Shown here: piece by piece, positions 25,036-32,989 of the stretch
Numbering within the stretch: position 1 is the first letter of the stretch
Layout: each line of letters starts with the position of its first letter
Source: CAZWVA01 sp964636885
GTDB lineage: Bacteria; Desulfobacterota_D; UBA1144; Nemesobacterales; CSP1-2
Length of the DNA: 50,101 nucleotides
Assembly: GCA_964636885.1 (NCBI GenBank)
Contig: CAZWVA010000014.1
Location: 1-50,101 of the forward strand
Direction: 5' to 3'
Notes under the pieces: generated by a model
Database searches by the model: none
The model's input: only the letters and a program-made list of their open reading frames with translations
What the model was told of the DNA's origin: nothing
Program-made: the position numbers and the translations under genes

Positions 25036-28000
25036 CTATGAATAAATGACCTCGAAGGTCGAGCCCCTTCCGGGCTCCTTTGTCACCTCTATCCTCACAG
25101 GGAACCTCTCCTTTAATTCGTCAACGTGAGTGATGACGAGGACTTTATCAAAATCGTCCTTAATCGTGTTTATAACCTGTATAAACTGGTTAAGCCCGTC
25201 CTTATCCTGAGTGCCAAACCCCTCATCGATCACAAGGGTTCTAAGCTGGGCGCCGGAGCGGTTTGCGATGAATTTCGATATCGCTACTCTCAGTGCAAAA
25301 TCTATACGAAACGCCTCACCCCCCGAATAGGTCTCGTATCCCCTCGTTCCAGAGGAATCGGCTATCTTTATATCTAGGGTCTCCTTCTCTCCTCCTTTTT
25401 GGGTCGGTTTAACCATATCGAGGCTAAGGGTCATAGTGCCTTCGGTGAGTTTTTTTAGGATCCTGTTTGCCTCATCCTCTATCTCCGGTACGGCGTTTTC
25501 TATGATAAGAGCCTGAATCCCGTTTTTCCCAAAGGCCTTTTCAAGCTCCTGATAAACCGTAAGATCGTAAACGGTCTTATCTATCTGCCTTAGGATCTCC
25601 TCCCTTCTACTCTCCAGTTTTACGATCCTCTCGATTTCGTTAAGGACCCTGCTTTTTTGCCCAAGCGCTTCGTCCCTGTCCCTCTTTAGAGTTGAAATCC
25701 TGACCTGAATGGCCCCCTTCTTTTCTTCCAACCTTTTGCTCTGGCCTACCGCCTCTTCTAACCCTTTTATCTCTCCCTCGAGCCTGAGGAGTTTAGTCCT
25801 TTCTTCCTCCAGCCTCCTCTCAATGGTTTCCCTCTCCTTCTCCCTCAGGCTTAAGCTGAGTTTCGCCCTATCGAGATCCTCTTTCTCCTTTGAGAACCTC
25901 TCTAACTTAACTAGGGCGTTTTTCAGTTCCCTATGTCTCTCCCCGTCATAGGCGATCTCGCCGATTTGGCTCTGGATCCTTAGAACCTTTTCTCTGTGCT
26001 CCGGTGCAAAAAGCCCCTCTTCCAGTTCCCTCGTAAGAGGAACGAGTTGTGCCCGTATACGGGCGAGCTCCTTTTCAATCTCAACCTCGGCTCTCATTGC
26101 CTCTTCGAGGAGCTTGCTTTCTACTTGAAAAACCCTTAGTGCTTCTAGCCTTTTTTTTATCTCCCCATGCCTTTTTTCATCGTAATCCAAGGATTCTAAC
26201 TCCTCGGTTACCCTTCTTAACTCATCCTTGAACTCGGAACCAAAATCTCCCCTTTCTATTCTACCCTTAAGGTCCCCAAGCTCCCTTAGGGCGGATTCCA
26301 GATCCCTAGAAGCGGATTTTGAATCTTCTAGACTCCTTTCCCTCTCTCCAAGCCGCTTGTTTAGTTCGGAAAGCCTCCTCGTTCTCGACTCCAATTCCTC
26401 AATCTCGGAAGAGACCTTTTTTTCGTCCCCTTCCAGCCGATTCATCCTCTCCGCTTCCTCCTTAAGTGCGTTTTCCAGATCGAGGAGAGACCTCTCGAAT
26501 TTCTCTATGAGTAGTTCCCTAGCCCCCTCTCCGAGTGGAGACTCGCATAGGGGGCACTGCGTTTTATGCACCTCCGATCTTATGAGATCGAGCTTCCTTT
26601 TCTCCTCCTCCTGTTTGCTTTTGACCTCGGATCTCCTCCAGATAGAAACCCTCTTTTCTTCTCCGATCTCTTTTAGTCTTACCCTTAGCTCCTCCGATCT
26701 TTTTTGCATCTCCTCATATGCCCTTATCTCCGCCCTCAGGTTCTCACACTCCTCTTCTATCCCTTTTATCCCCTGGACCCTAGAGGTAAGCCCTTCTATT
26801 TTGGATTCAAGCCCTTTGATCCTCGCCTCGATTTCAAACCTGATTCTCTGGATGGTGTTTTCGAGTTCCACCCTCCTGGATTTAAGCCTCTCAGAGATCT
26901 GCCTCCTTCTCTCGAAATCCCTTTCTAAGGCTTCGGTGTCTAAAAACCCCTTAAACCCTTTTCTAATCTCCTCTTCTCTTCTCAGTATCTCCCTCGTCTG
27001 GGCAAGCCTTTTATCAAGCTCCTCCTTTTTCCCGCTTAAAGAGCCTATCTTATTCTCCAATTTGGATCTCTCTTTGTTTATTAAGAGGTTTACCTCCTCT
27101 AATTCCTTTAGGAGTTTTGTATAGACCATTAACCTCTCCGAAAGAACCCTTTCCTCCTCTCTCGTCTTTTCAAACTCCCCGTATCCTCTTAGTATCTCTT
27201 CCTCCCTCTCTATGATCCCTCTATCTATTTCCATCGTCTCGATTATTCCCTTTAGATCCTCCTCTAATCTGGTGCAGTTTTCGCCCGTTTCATCCCTATC
27301 ACGAATCAGCCCTCTGTAGAGCTCTACCTTCGCACCCAGGATCTCGGATTCTCTTATGATCTCCTCATACGATCCCTCGCTTTCTTTAAGCTCGCGCGTG
27401 ATCTCGATTTCGCGGGTTTTAATCTCCTCAAGCTCCCTTTCCAAATCCCCCTTCCGTGAGATCTCAGACCGAAGCCTGGTCTCTTCTCTTCTGAGTACCT
27501 CTTCTTCCAACCTCAACTTCTGGACGAGATCCCTTGCTTTCCTTGCCAACCTCTCGTATTTTTCGAGCTCCAGGATGCTCCCCAGGATCTCCTTTCTCTC
27601 GGCAGGGGTCCTTTTTGTAAACTCATCGGCCTTTCCCTGGAGTATAAATGACGAACAGATGAAGGAGTCGTAGTCCATTTTTAGAACCCTTTCGATCGAG
27701 TCCTGTGCCTTTCCATCTTGGGCAATTGGCCTAAAACTATCGGTTCCTCTATCGAAGACCTGAAAATCGACCCTGGTAGATGTAGATGTTCCCCTCTTCC
27801 TCGTTATCCTTCTAAGCACCCTGTAGAGGTTTCCATCCGCCTCGAATTCGAGCTCGACTCCGGCCTCGCTTGTCCCTCGTTTTATGACGTCTTCCTTGGT
27901 CCTTGCCCTGCATCTTCCCCATAGCGCCCACGTTATAGCATCTATAAGCGCGGATTTGCCGTGCCCGTTCTTTCCAGAGAGACAGGCTATACTGAATTCT

Positions 28001-28071
28001 CTAAAGTCGAGTAAAGGGATAGCATCACCGTAGCTCAAGAAATTCTTTAGGGAGAGTTTTACCGGAACCAT
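25036..28071 (-). CDS. sbcC: Exonuclease SbcC / Rad50-like ATPase
   Basis: A 1011-residue SMC-like ATPase that, with the SbcD nuclease, opens hairpins and processes double-strand breaks. The N-terminal Walker A is SGKNGHGKSALIDAITWALW near residue 32. Two long coiled-coil arms, extremely rich in E, R, K and L, flank a zinc hook CPLC near residue 503 (TQCPLCESPLGEG). The C-terminal lobe holds the ABC signature YSGGEAFRIDFALRVAIS and Walker B LRTLVIDEGFGTQD. The partner gene sbcD is not adjacent in the window, although the pair usually sits together. Long antisense open frames here are a by-product of the biased coiled-coil composition. Confidence 0.93.
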   Translation of the reverse strand: MVPVKLSLKNFLSYGDAIPLLDFREFSIACLSGKNGHGKSALIDAITWALWGRCRARTKEDVIKRGTSEAGVELEFEADGNLYRVLRRITRKRGTSTSTRVDFQVFDRGTDSFRPIAQDGKAQDSIERVLKMDYDSFICSSFILQGKADEFTKRTPAERKEILGSILELEKYERLARKARDLVQKLRLEEEVLRREETRLRSEISRKGDLERELEEIKTREIEITRELKESEGSYEEIIRESEILGAKVELYRGLIRDRDETGENCTRLEEDLKGIIETMEIDRGIIEREEEILRGYGEFEKTREEERVLSERLMVYTKLLKELEEVNLLINKERSKLENKIGSLSGKKEELDKRLAQTREILRREEEIRKGFKGFLDTEALERDFERRRQISERLKSRRVELENTIQRIRFEIEARIKGLESKIEGLTSRVQGIKGIEEECENLRAEIRAYEEMQKRSEELRVRLKEIGEEKRVSIWRRSEVKSKQEEEKRKLDLIRSEVHKTQCPLCESPLGEGARELLIEKFERSLLDLENALKEEAERMNRLEGDEKKVSSEIEELESRTRRLSELNKRLGERERSLEDSKSASRDLESALRELGDLKGRIERGDFGSEFKDELRRVTEELESLDYDEKRHGEIKKRLEALRVFQVESKLLEEAMRAEVEIEKELARIRAQLVPLTRELEEGLFAPEHREKVLRIQSQIGEIAYDGERHRELKNALVKLERFSKEKEDLDRAKLSLSLREKERETIERRLEEERTKLLRLEGEIKGLEEAVGQSKRLEEKKGAIQVRISTLKRDRDEALGQKSRVLNEIERIVKLESRREEILRQIDKTVYDLTVYQELEKAFGKNGIQALIIENAVPEIEDEANRILKKLTEGTMTLSLDMVKPTQKGGEKETLDIKIADSSGTRGYETYSGGEAFRIDFALRVAISKFIANRSGAQLRTLVIDEGFGTQDKDGLNQFIQVINTIKDDFDKVLVITHVDELKERFPVRIEVTKEPGRGSTFEVIYS

Positions 28072-28152
28072 TACCCTAACGCTTTCAGGAATCTAATGAT
28101 ACATCATAAGAATGGATAATAAAAGGCAAGGACCTTTAAAGAGGGTACCCTT

Positions 28153-28181
28153 TTGACTAATCGGGCTTATTCAGATAACTT
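28153..28181 (+). promoter_or_regulatory. Sigma-70-like promoter of ispB
   Basis: TTGACT (28153-28158), 17-base spacer, TAACTT (28176-28181). The expected start near 28188 is two bases before the ATG at 28190, where no Shine-Dalgarno is present. Confidence 0.5.
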
Positions 28182-28189
28182 AAGATCAG

Positions 28190-29170
28190 ATGAACCTCCA
28201 TGAAATCACAGATGTCATAGCATCGGACTTAGAGTGGGTTGAGAGGGAACTAGAGGAAAACATCGGCTCACTGGTTCCACTCGTTCACGAGATATCGAAG
28301 TACATACTTGGAAGCGGTGGGAAGAGGCTCCGTCCCTCTGTGCTTCTCCTCTCAAGCGGCGCGTGCGGTCTCAAAAACGGGATAGAGAGGATACACTCGG
28401 CCGTGGCGATTGAGCTCATCCATACGGCCACCCTTCTCCATGATGACGTAGTGGATGATGCAATCATAAGGCGTGGGAAGAAGGCATCGAACGTCATTTG
28501 GGGAAGCAAACCAAGCGTTCTTGTCGGGGACTTTATGCTCGCGCGTGCCCTCGCACTCATATCCTCCTGCGGTGATCTAGAGATCATAAAGACCATAACC
28601 GATGCGGCTTCAAAATTGGCCGAGGGACAGGTATTCGAGGTTATGGTTGCAAAGAACATGATCGAGGTGTCCGAAGAGATATGCTTTGACATAATAGAGA
28701 ATAAGACGGCATCCCTTATAGAGAGCTGTGGAAAGGTAGGGGCTATACTGGCCGGAGCAAACGAGGAGACGAAGGAAACCCTTGGGAGTTACGGGTTTAA
28801 CCTCGGAATCGCCTTCCAGCTTACAGACGATGCCCTCGACTATTCCGCAACGGAGAAGGAGTTCGGAAAAACAATAGGACAGGACCTGATTGAGGGAAAG
28901 ATGACACTACCCCTCATCTATGCCCTCCGTGAGGCCTCAACGAGGGAAAAGGCCAAGGCGCTTGAAATACTGAGAAACGACGATTTTAGGGACGAGGGGT
29001 TTAAATTCATTATGGATATAGTTGAGAAATACAAAGGCGTCCAACAAACAAAAAGGCTGGCAAAGGGATTCGCGAATAAGGCGAAGGACGCCATATCGAG
29101 CCTTCCAGAGAACGAATGCAAGAGATCCCTTGACCTACTTGCGGATTACGTAGCGGAGAGAAGAAAGTAG
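28190..29170 (+). CDS. ispB: Polyprenyl (octaprenyl-type) diphosphate synthase
   Basis: A 326-residue trans-prenyltransferase that lengthens isoprenoid diphosphates for quinone or carrier-lipid side chains. Both aspartate-rich motifs are present: LLHDDVVDDAIIRRG near residue 83 and LTDDALDYSATEKEFGKTIG near residue 205, with GGKRLRPSVLLLS before the first. The residue pattern and length fit the solanesyl/octaprenyl group rather than short-chain FPP synthases; exact chain length cannot be read. It is divergent from sbcC and runs into the mutase gene 44 bases downstream. Likely feeds the quinone pathway and perhaps the UbiA-type enzyme elsewhere in the window. Confidence 0.9.
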   Translation: MNLHEITDVIASDLEWVERELEENIGSLVPLVHEISKYILGSGGKRLRPSVLLLSSGACGLKNGIERIHSAVAIELIHTATLLHDDVVDDAIIRRGKKASNVIWGSKPSVLVGDFMLARALALISSCGDLEIIKTITDAASKLAEGQVFEVMVAKNMIEVSEEICFDIIENKTASLIESCGKVGAILAGANEETKETLGSYGFNLGIAFQLTDDALDYSATEKEFGKTIGQDLIEGKMTLPLIYALREASTREKAKALEILRNDDFRDEGFKFIMDIVEKYKGVQQTKRLAKGFANKAKDAISSLPENECKRSLDLLADYVAERRK

Positions 29171-29214
29171 AAGCATTTACAGATCCCTATCCTGAAACCA
29201 AAGGAGAGGGAAAT

Positions 29215-30864
29215 ATGGCGTCAAAGAAAGGCGAATGGGAAAAAAGGATGGGAAAAAACCTAAAGGAGAGGAAAGAGAGATTCACTACCCCTTCCGGTAT
29301 AGCGCTTGAGAGGCTCTATACACATGAGGATACGGAGAAGATAGAATACGAGAGGGATATAGGTTATCCAGGCGAATACCCATTTACACGAGGCATCCAG
29401 CCCACCATGTACCGCGGCAGACTCTGGACGATGCGCCAATACGCTGGGTTTGGGACCGCCGAAGAGACGAACAAGAGATTCAAGTACCTCCTTGAACAGG
29501 GGCAGACCGGTCTTAGCGTCGCCTTTGATCTTCCAACTCAGATGGGATACGACTCGGACCAGCCGATGAGTAGGGGTGAAGTGGGCAGGGTCGGAGTGGC
29601 GATAGATTCCTTAGAAGATATGGAGATCCTCTTTGACGGGATCCCCCTCGGTGAGGTAAGCACCTCAATGACGATAAACGCCACGGCCTCGATGCTCCTT
29701 GCAATGTATATGGTCGCCGCCGAAAAACAGGGGGTGAGTCCAAACAGGATTCAGGGTACGGTCCAGAACGACCTCCTCAAGGAGTTCATAGCCAGAGGGA
29801 CGTATATATTTCCCCCTGAGCCATCGGTAAAAATCACTATAGACATCATGGAGTACTGTCGCGATACCATACCCAAGTGGAATCCCATAAGCGTGAGCGG
29901 CTATCACATGCGTGAAGCCGGTTCCACAGCCGTCCAGGAGGTGGCCTTTACACTCGCCGATGCGATCGAATACCTAGAGAACGCAAGGGCAAGGGGACTA
30001 GATGTGGAGAGGATCGCTGAGAGGGTGTCGTTCTTCTTTGCCGTCCATAATAACTTCCTAGAAGAGGTAGCAAAATTCCGTGCCGCCCGGAGGCTCTGGG
30101 CAAGGATCATGAGGGAGAGATTCGGGGCCCGTGATGATAGGGCCTGTATGCTGAGATTCCATTCACAAACCTCAGGCGTCACGCTCACCGCACAGCAGCC
30201 CAGAAACAACATAATTAGGGTAACCATACAGGCGCTTGCGGCGGTCCTTGGTGGAACCCAGTCGCTCCATACGAATTCGTTTGACGAGGCGCTTGCTCTT
30301 CCCTCCGAAGAAGCCGCGACGATTGCCCTCCGCACACAGCAGATAATCGCCTATGAAAGCGGCGCAGGCGACACGGTAGATCCACTTGGAGGCTCCTACG
30401 CCGTCGAGGCCCTCACAAACAGGATAGAGGAAGAGGCCATAAAATACCTTGAGGAGATCAAGAGAAGGGGCGGGATGATAAGGTGTATCGAAGACGGCTA
30501 CATCAACCAGGAGATCGAGGACGCTTCATACAGGTATCAGCTTGAGGTCGAGAACAGGGAAAGGATAATAGTCGGCGTAAATGAATTTACAAACGTTAAC
30601 GAGGAACCGGTTGAAATACTTAAGATAGACCCCAAGATCGAGGAGATTAAAAGGGAAAGGCTCAAGGAGCTAAGGAGTAGAAGGGACAACGACAGGGTGA
30701 GTGCCGACCTTAAAAGGCTTGAAGAAGCGGCACGGGCAAACGAGAACCTCATGCCCTATATAGTGGAAGCCGTGAGGGACTATGCCACGATAGGGGAGAT
30801 GAGTAGGGCGCTCGAAAAGGTCTACGGGAGATATAGAAGAAGCGGTAAGACCGCTGTAGGATAA
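29215..30864 (+). CDS. Methylmalonyl-CoA mutase, catalytic (N-terminal-type) subunit
   Basis: A 549-residue (beta/alpha)8-barrel subunit of the methylmalonyl-CoA/isobutyryl-CoA mutase family, which uses adenosylcobalamin to interconvert branched and linear acyl-CoAs. Family stretches include YTRGIQP-like FTRGIQPTMYRGRLWTMRQY, GLSVAFDLPTQMGYDSD, ISVSGYHMREAGSTAVQE, RFHSQTSGVTLTAQQPRNN and GGTQSLHTNSFDEALALPSE. The cobalamin-binding domain found at the C-terminus of single-chain enzymes is missing, as is normal for split mutases with a separate small subunit; that partner gene is not in the window. The SGYHMREAG and TQSLHTN segments fit methylmalonyl-CoA or a related acyl substrate. The ATG has a GAGAGG site and follows ispB by 44 bases. 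Confidence 0.92.
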   Translation: MASKKGEWEKRMGKNLKERKERFTTPSGIALERLYTHEDTEKIEYERDIGYPGEYPFTRGIQPTMYRGRLWTMRQYAGFGTAEETNKRFKYLLEQGQTGLSVAFDLPTQMGYDSDQPMSRGEVGRVGVAIDSLEDMEILFDGIPLGEVSTSMTINATASMLLAMYMVAAEKQGVSPNRIQGTVQNDLLKEFIARGTYIFPPEPSVKITIDIMEYCRDTIPKWNPISVSGYHMREAGSTAVQEVAFTLADAIEYLENARARGLDVERIAERVSFFFAVHNNFLEEVAKFRAARRLWARIMRERFGARDDRACMLRFHSQTSGVTLTAQQPRNNIIRVTIQALAAVLGGTQSLHTNSFDEALALPSEEAATIALRTQQIIAYESGAGDTVDPLGGSYAVEALTNRIEEEAIKYLEEIKRRGGMIRCIEDGYINQEIEDASYRYQLEVENRERIIVGVNEFTNVNEEPVEILKIDPKIEEIKRERLKELRSRRDNDRVSADLKRLEEAARANENLMPYIVEAVRDYATIGEMSRALEKVYGRYRRSGKTAVG

Positions 30865-30881
30865 CCGATCTAGCCCCTATC

Positions 30882-31334
30882 TCATCGCATTGTAAGCATC
30901 ATAACGATTGCGTCCTCGCCCGTGTCATTATAGTATCCGTGCCTTATCCCAATAGATCTAAACCCTAATTTTTCATAGAGTCTTATGGCCCCGACGTTCG
31001 TGCGTCTAACCTCCAATATGGCGTACTTAGCCCCCCTTTCAGAGAAATAATCGAGGCAATCCCTCATTAGGTTCTCCCCTATCCCTATCCTTCTAAATTC
31101 GGGACGAACGGCGATATTGAGTATATGACATTCATCGTGTACCATCCATGCGATTATGTAACCTGCTATTACATCCCCAACCCTAGAGACACGCTTAAAG
31201 GAACGCTTGGATTTTAACTCCATCTCGAATACCTGACGTGGCCAGGGCGTAGGAAAACACACCTGTTCGATCGCTATTACCTCGTCAAGGTCTTCTGGTC
31301 TCATTTCATCTATAAGAGGCCTGGAAAGTCCCAT
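30882..31334 (-). CDS. rimI: Ribosomal protein S18-alanine N-acetyltransferase RimI
   Basis: A 150-residue GNAT-fold acetyltransferase. The N-terminal MRPEDLDEVIAIEQVCFPTPW is the standard RimI opening, the acetyl-CoA loop reads RPEFRRIGIGENLMRDCL, and the end shows AILEVRRTNVGAIRLYEKLG and FRSIGIRHGYYNDTGEDAIV. Those features separate it from other small GNATs and support N-terminal acetylation of a ribosomal protein. It converges on the mutase gene with 17 bases between stops. No tsaB/tsaE genes, frequent partners, are next to it. Confidence 0.9.
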   Translation of the reverse strand: MGLSRPLIDEMRPEDLDEVIAIEQVCFPTPWPRQVFEMELKSKRSFKRVSRVGDVIAGYIIAWMVHDECHILNIAVRPEFRRIGIGENLMRDCLDYFSERGAKYAILEVRRTNVGAIRLYEKLGFRSIGIRHGYYNDTGEDAIVMMLTMR

Positions 31335-31465
31335 AACAGTAACGGTGAGAAAATTTTACAGTCCCCTTTGAACCATGGCAATACACGGCCGCCATTATCT
31401 CTAGTGTGCTTTCACTATTGATTCTTTACGAATTACCGAGAATAATATACTCCCAACCCAAAACA

Positions 31466-31550
31466 GGGCAGGTGGCGGAACTGGTAGACGCGGCGGCCTC
31501 AAAAGTCGCTGGGCATCACGCCCGTAAGGGTTCGACTCCCTTCCTGCCCA
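31466..31550 (+). tRNA. tRNA-Leu (anticodon CAA)
   Basis: An 85-base class II tRNA. The acceptor stem is GGGCAGG (31466-31472) with CCTGCCC (31543-31549) and discriminator A. The D stem GCG/CGC, anticodon stem GCGGC/GTCGC with loop CTCAAAA, a long variable arm with stem GGGC/GCCC and the T arm AAGGG-TTCGACT-CCCTT are all found. Anticodon CAA is at 31500-31502. The 3' CCA is not encoded. A DUF6573-like gene lies 26 bases beyond its 3' end on the opposite strand. Confidence 0.97.
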
Positions 31551-31576
31551 TATCCAGTTTACATGGGTAGAAAACC

Positions 31577-31954
31577 TCACCCCTCTTCTGGCATCATTAT
31601 GGTGATGCAGGGTCTTGGGTCGTCGAAGTCAATGGCGGCCAGCTTCGACATAAGCACAACCATTTCCGCTTTGCCGTTTCTGGTAAGAGAGACATCAAAA
31701 TAAATGGTGTCCGATTTGCTCGTCCGTCTATGCAGTCTTATCGCATATACGAGCTTGCTAATGATGTAGCCCAATCTCTGTTTTTCGCTCTGGCCTGAAT
31801 CCCTGCTCTTATTATCAGGGATAACCCAGTCATCCCAGAGCGCCTGGGTCACAAACACCGTAAAGGGCAGGCCGTATTCCTTGGCAATATCAGAAACGTC
31901 CCTCTGCCTGCCTTGATTCAGGGCCTGTTTTCTTGATTCCCTCTCTTTGGTCAT
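31577..31954 (-). CDS. DUF6573-like protein
   Basis: A 125-residue soluble protein with no signal peptide or membrane segment. The arrangement SRKQALNQGRQRDVSDIAKE, then GLPFTVFVTQALWDD, then a central Leu/Ile-rich helix and a final PRPCITIMMPEEG, resembles the DUF6573 family, which is most often met on plasmids and integrative elements. An AAGGAG site lies nine bases before the ATG. It sits immediately downstream of tRNA-Leu, the usual integration target of mobile elements, but no integrase or second attachment site is seen nearby. Function is unknown. Confidence 0.65.
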   Translation of the reverse strand: MTKERESRKQALNQGRQRDVSDIAKEYGLPFTVFVTQALWDDWVIPDNKSRDSGQSEKQRLGYIISKLVYAIRLHRRTSKSDTIYFDVSLTRNGKAEMVVLMSKLAAIDFDDPRPCITIMMPEEG

Positions 31955-32122
31955 AACAATAGGCTCCTTACCCGTTTCTTAACCTCGGATAGAACTGGTT
32001 ATTAAACCATATAATACTAACATCCCCACTATGGCTTAAACAACATGTAACCACAGCAAGGGATCCTAAACCGGTTGACTCTTGGACTAGGAACGGATTT
32101 CCATTTAAGATTATTCCATAGG

Positions 32123-32533
32123 ATGAGCCGCATAATCATAAACGCCCTTATACTGGTTGGACTCTTCGGTATAACCGGAAAAGCCGAAGAGGTAGACCCA
32201 AGGGATCTCATGATTCGACACCCGGAACTCTATATCAAGATCACAGACTGGTCCCTTTACACGGCGTTTAGGACGGCCATAATACATCATGTCACGATTG
32301 AGAACACGGGTGACATAACCTACAGGGATATAAAGGTAAGGGTGCGTTACTACTCCACGTCGTCCTCCAACTACGGAACCATGGTGAGTCAGGAAACCGG
32401 GGTTCTACGCGTAACACTACCCCCTCACAGTAAGGGGACATATCTGGAAGGGGGAGCCGTTTTGGGATCGGGTTCTAGCCTTTTTAATGCAGACAATATA
32501 GAGGTTCTGGGAGCCATTCCTATCCCGGAATAG
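32123..32533 (+). CDS. Secreted hypothetical protein
   Basis: A 136-residue protein beginning with an apparent signal peptide (MSRIIINALILVGLFGITGKAEE) when the ATG at 32123 is used. The longer in-frame TTG start at 32075 would mask that peptide. The mature part has short beta-rich segments with a phrase HHVTIENTGDITYRDIKVRV, followed by VRYYSTSSSNYGT and GGAVLGSGSSLF. The phrase ENTGD plus alternating hydrophobics recalls extracellular beta-sandwich (FxLYD-like) domains, so a periplasmic or surface role is likely. No firm family is recognised. Next to it, 94 bases downstream, is the acidic microprotein, but on a separate promoter. Confidence 0.6.
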   Translation: MSRIIINALILVGLFGITGKAEEVDPRDLMIRHPELYIKITDWSLYTAFRTAIIHHVTIENTGDITYRDIKVRVRYYSTSSSNYGTMVSQETGVLRVTLPPHSKGTYLEGGAVLGSGSSLFNADNIEVLGAIPIPE

Positions 32534-32568
32534 AAACGTCAGGATCCCAACATAATTACGACAAAAAC

Positions 32569-32596
32569 TTGACTTTTTAATGACAGTATGTATGGT
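32569..32596 (+). promoter_or_regulatory. Promoter of the acidic microprotein gene
   Basis: TTGACT (32569-32574), a 16-base spacer and TATGGT (32591-32596). A start near 32603 gives a leader of about 25 bases carrying TAGGAG (32615-32620). Confidence 0.45.
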
Positions 32597-32627
32597 TTCA
32601 AGTAAAATCAATCTTAGGAGAAACTGA

Positions 32628-32798
32628 ATGGAGCTCGACTTCATAATAAAAACAAAAGACGAGGAGGACGAATGGGAAGAGGATGAGGAAGAGGAGTGGG
32701 AAGAAGAGGATGAAGAGTGGGAGGAAGACGAGGAGGAAGAATGGGAAGAAGAGGACGAGGAATGGGACGAGGATGAAGAGGAAGAGGATTTTAACTAG
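32628..32798 (+). CDS. Polyacidic tryptophan-repeat microprotein
   Basis: A 56-residue open frame, too short for most gene finders. It has TAGGAG seven bases before the ATG and a promoter upstream. After a short head MELDFIIKTK, residues 11-54 are almost only Glu and Asp (41 acidic residues of 56) interrupted by tryptophans at 16, 24, 31, 39 and 46, spaced 8-7-8-7. Two exact 15-residue units (16-30 and 31-45, starting WEEDEEEEW) are followed by a degenerate third. The units differ at nine of 15 codons, every change synonymous, which points to selection on the protein. No known family is recognised; possible roles include a DNA-mimic, metal buffer or chaperone-like tail. It ends EEEDFN. Confidence 0.6.
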   Translation: MELDFIIKTKDEEDEWEEDEEEEWEEEDEEWEEDEEEEWEEEDEEWDEDEEEEDFN

Positions 32799-32989
32799 CT
32801 CTAAAGGACTAAGGTCGAATCGTGTAACCGAAAAAATCCAATCTGAGCTCCCTATTTAGCCCGATTTTTATAAAACCCGCCCTGTAAAGCCAGGATCCAT
32901 TGAGAGAGCAGAACGACCGGGAAAACATCCCGAATAAACCCTCATGTCCCGAAATCGGATCTCACACTTAAGGTAGAGATTCGAACGGA

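Noticed and set aside
26228..27124. Long antisense open frame of 298 codons inside sbcC
   Set aside because: It is Ser/Leu-rich low-complexity sequence, the mirror of Glu/Arg-rich coiled-coil codons, with no ribosome-binding site or family resemblance.
32628..32798. Reading the acidic ORF as a simple GAA/GAG microsatellite
   Set aside because: The two repeat units are identical in protein but differ at nine codons; a slippage product would be nearly identical in DNA. Trp spacing is also regular.
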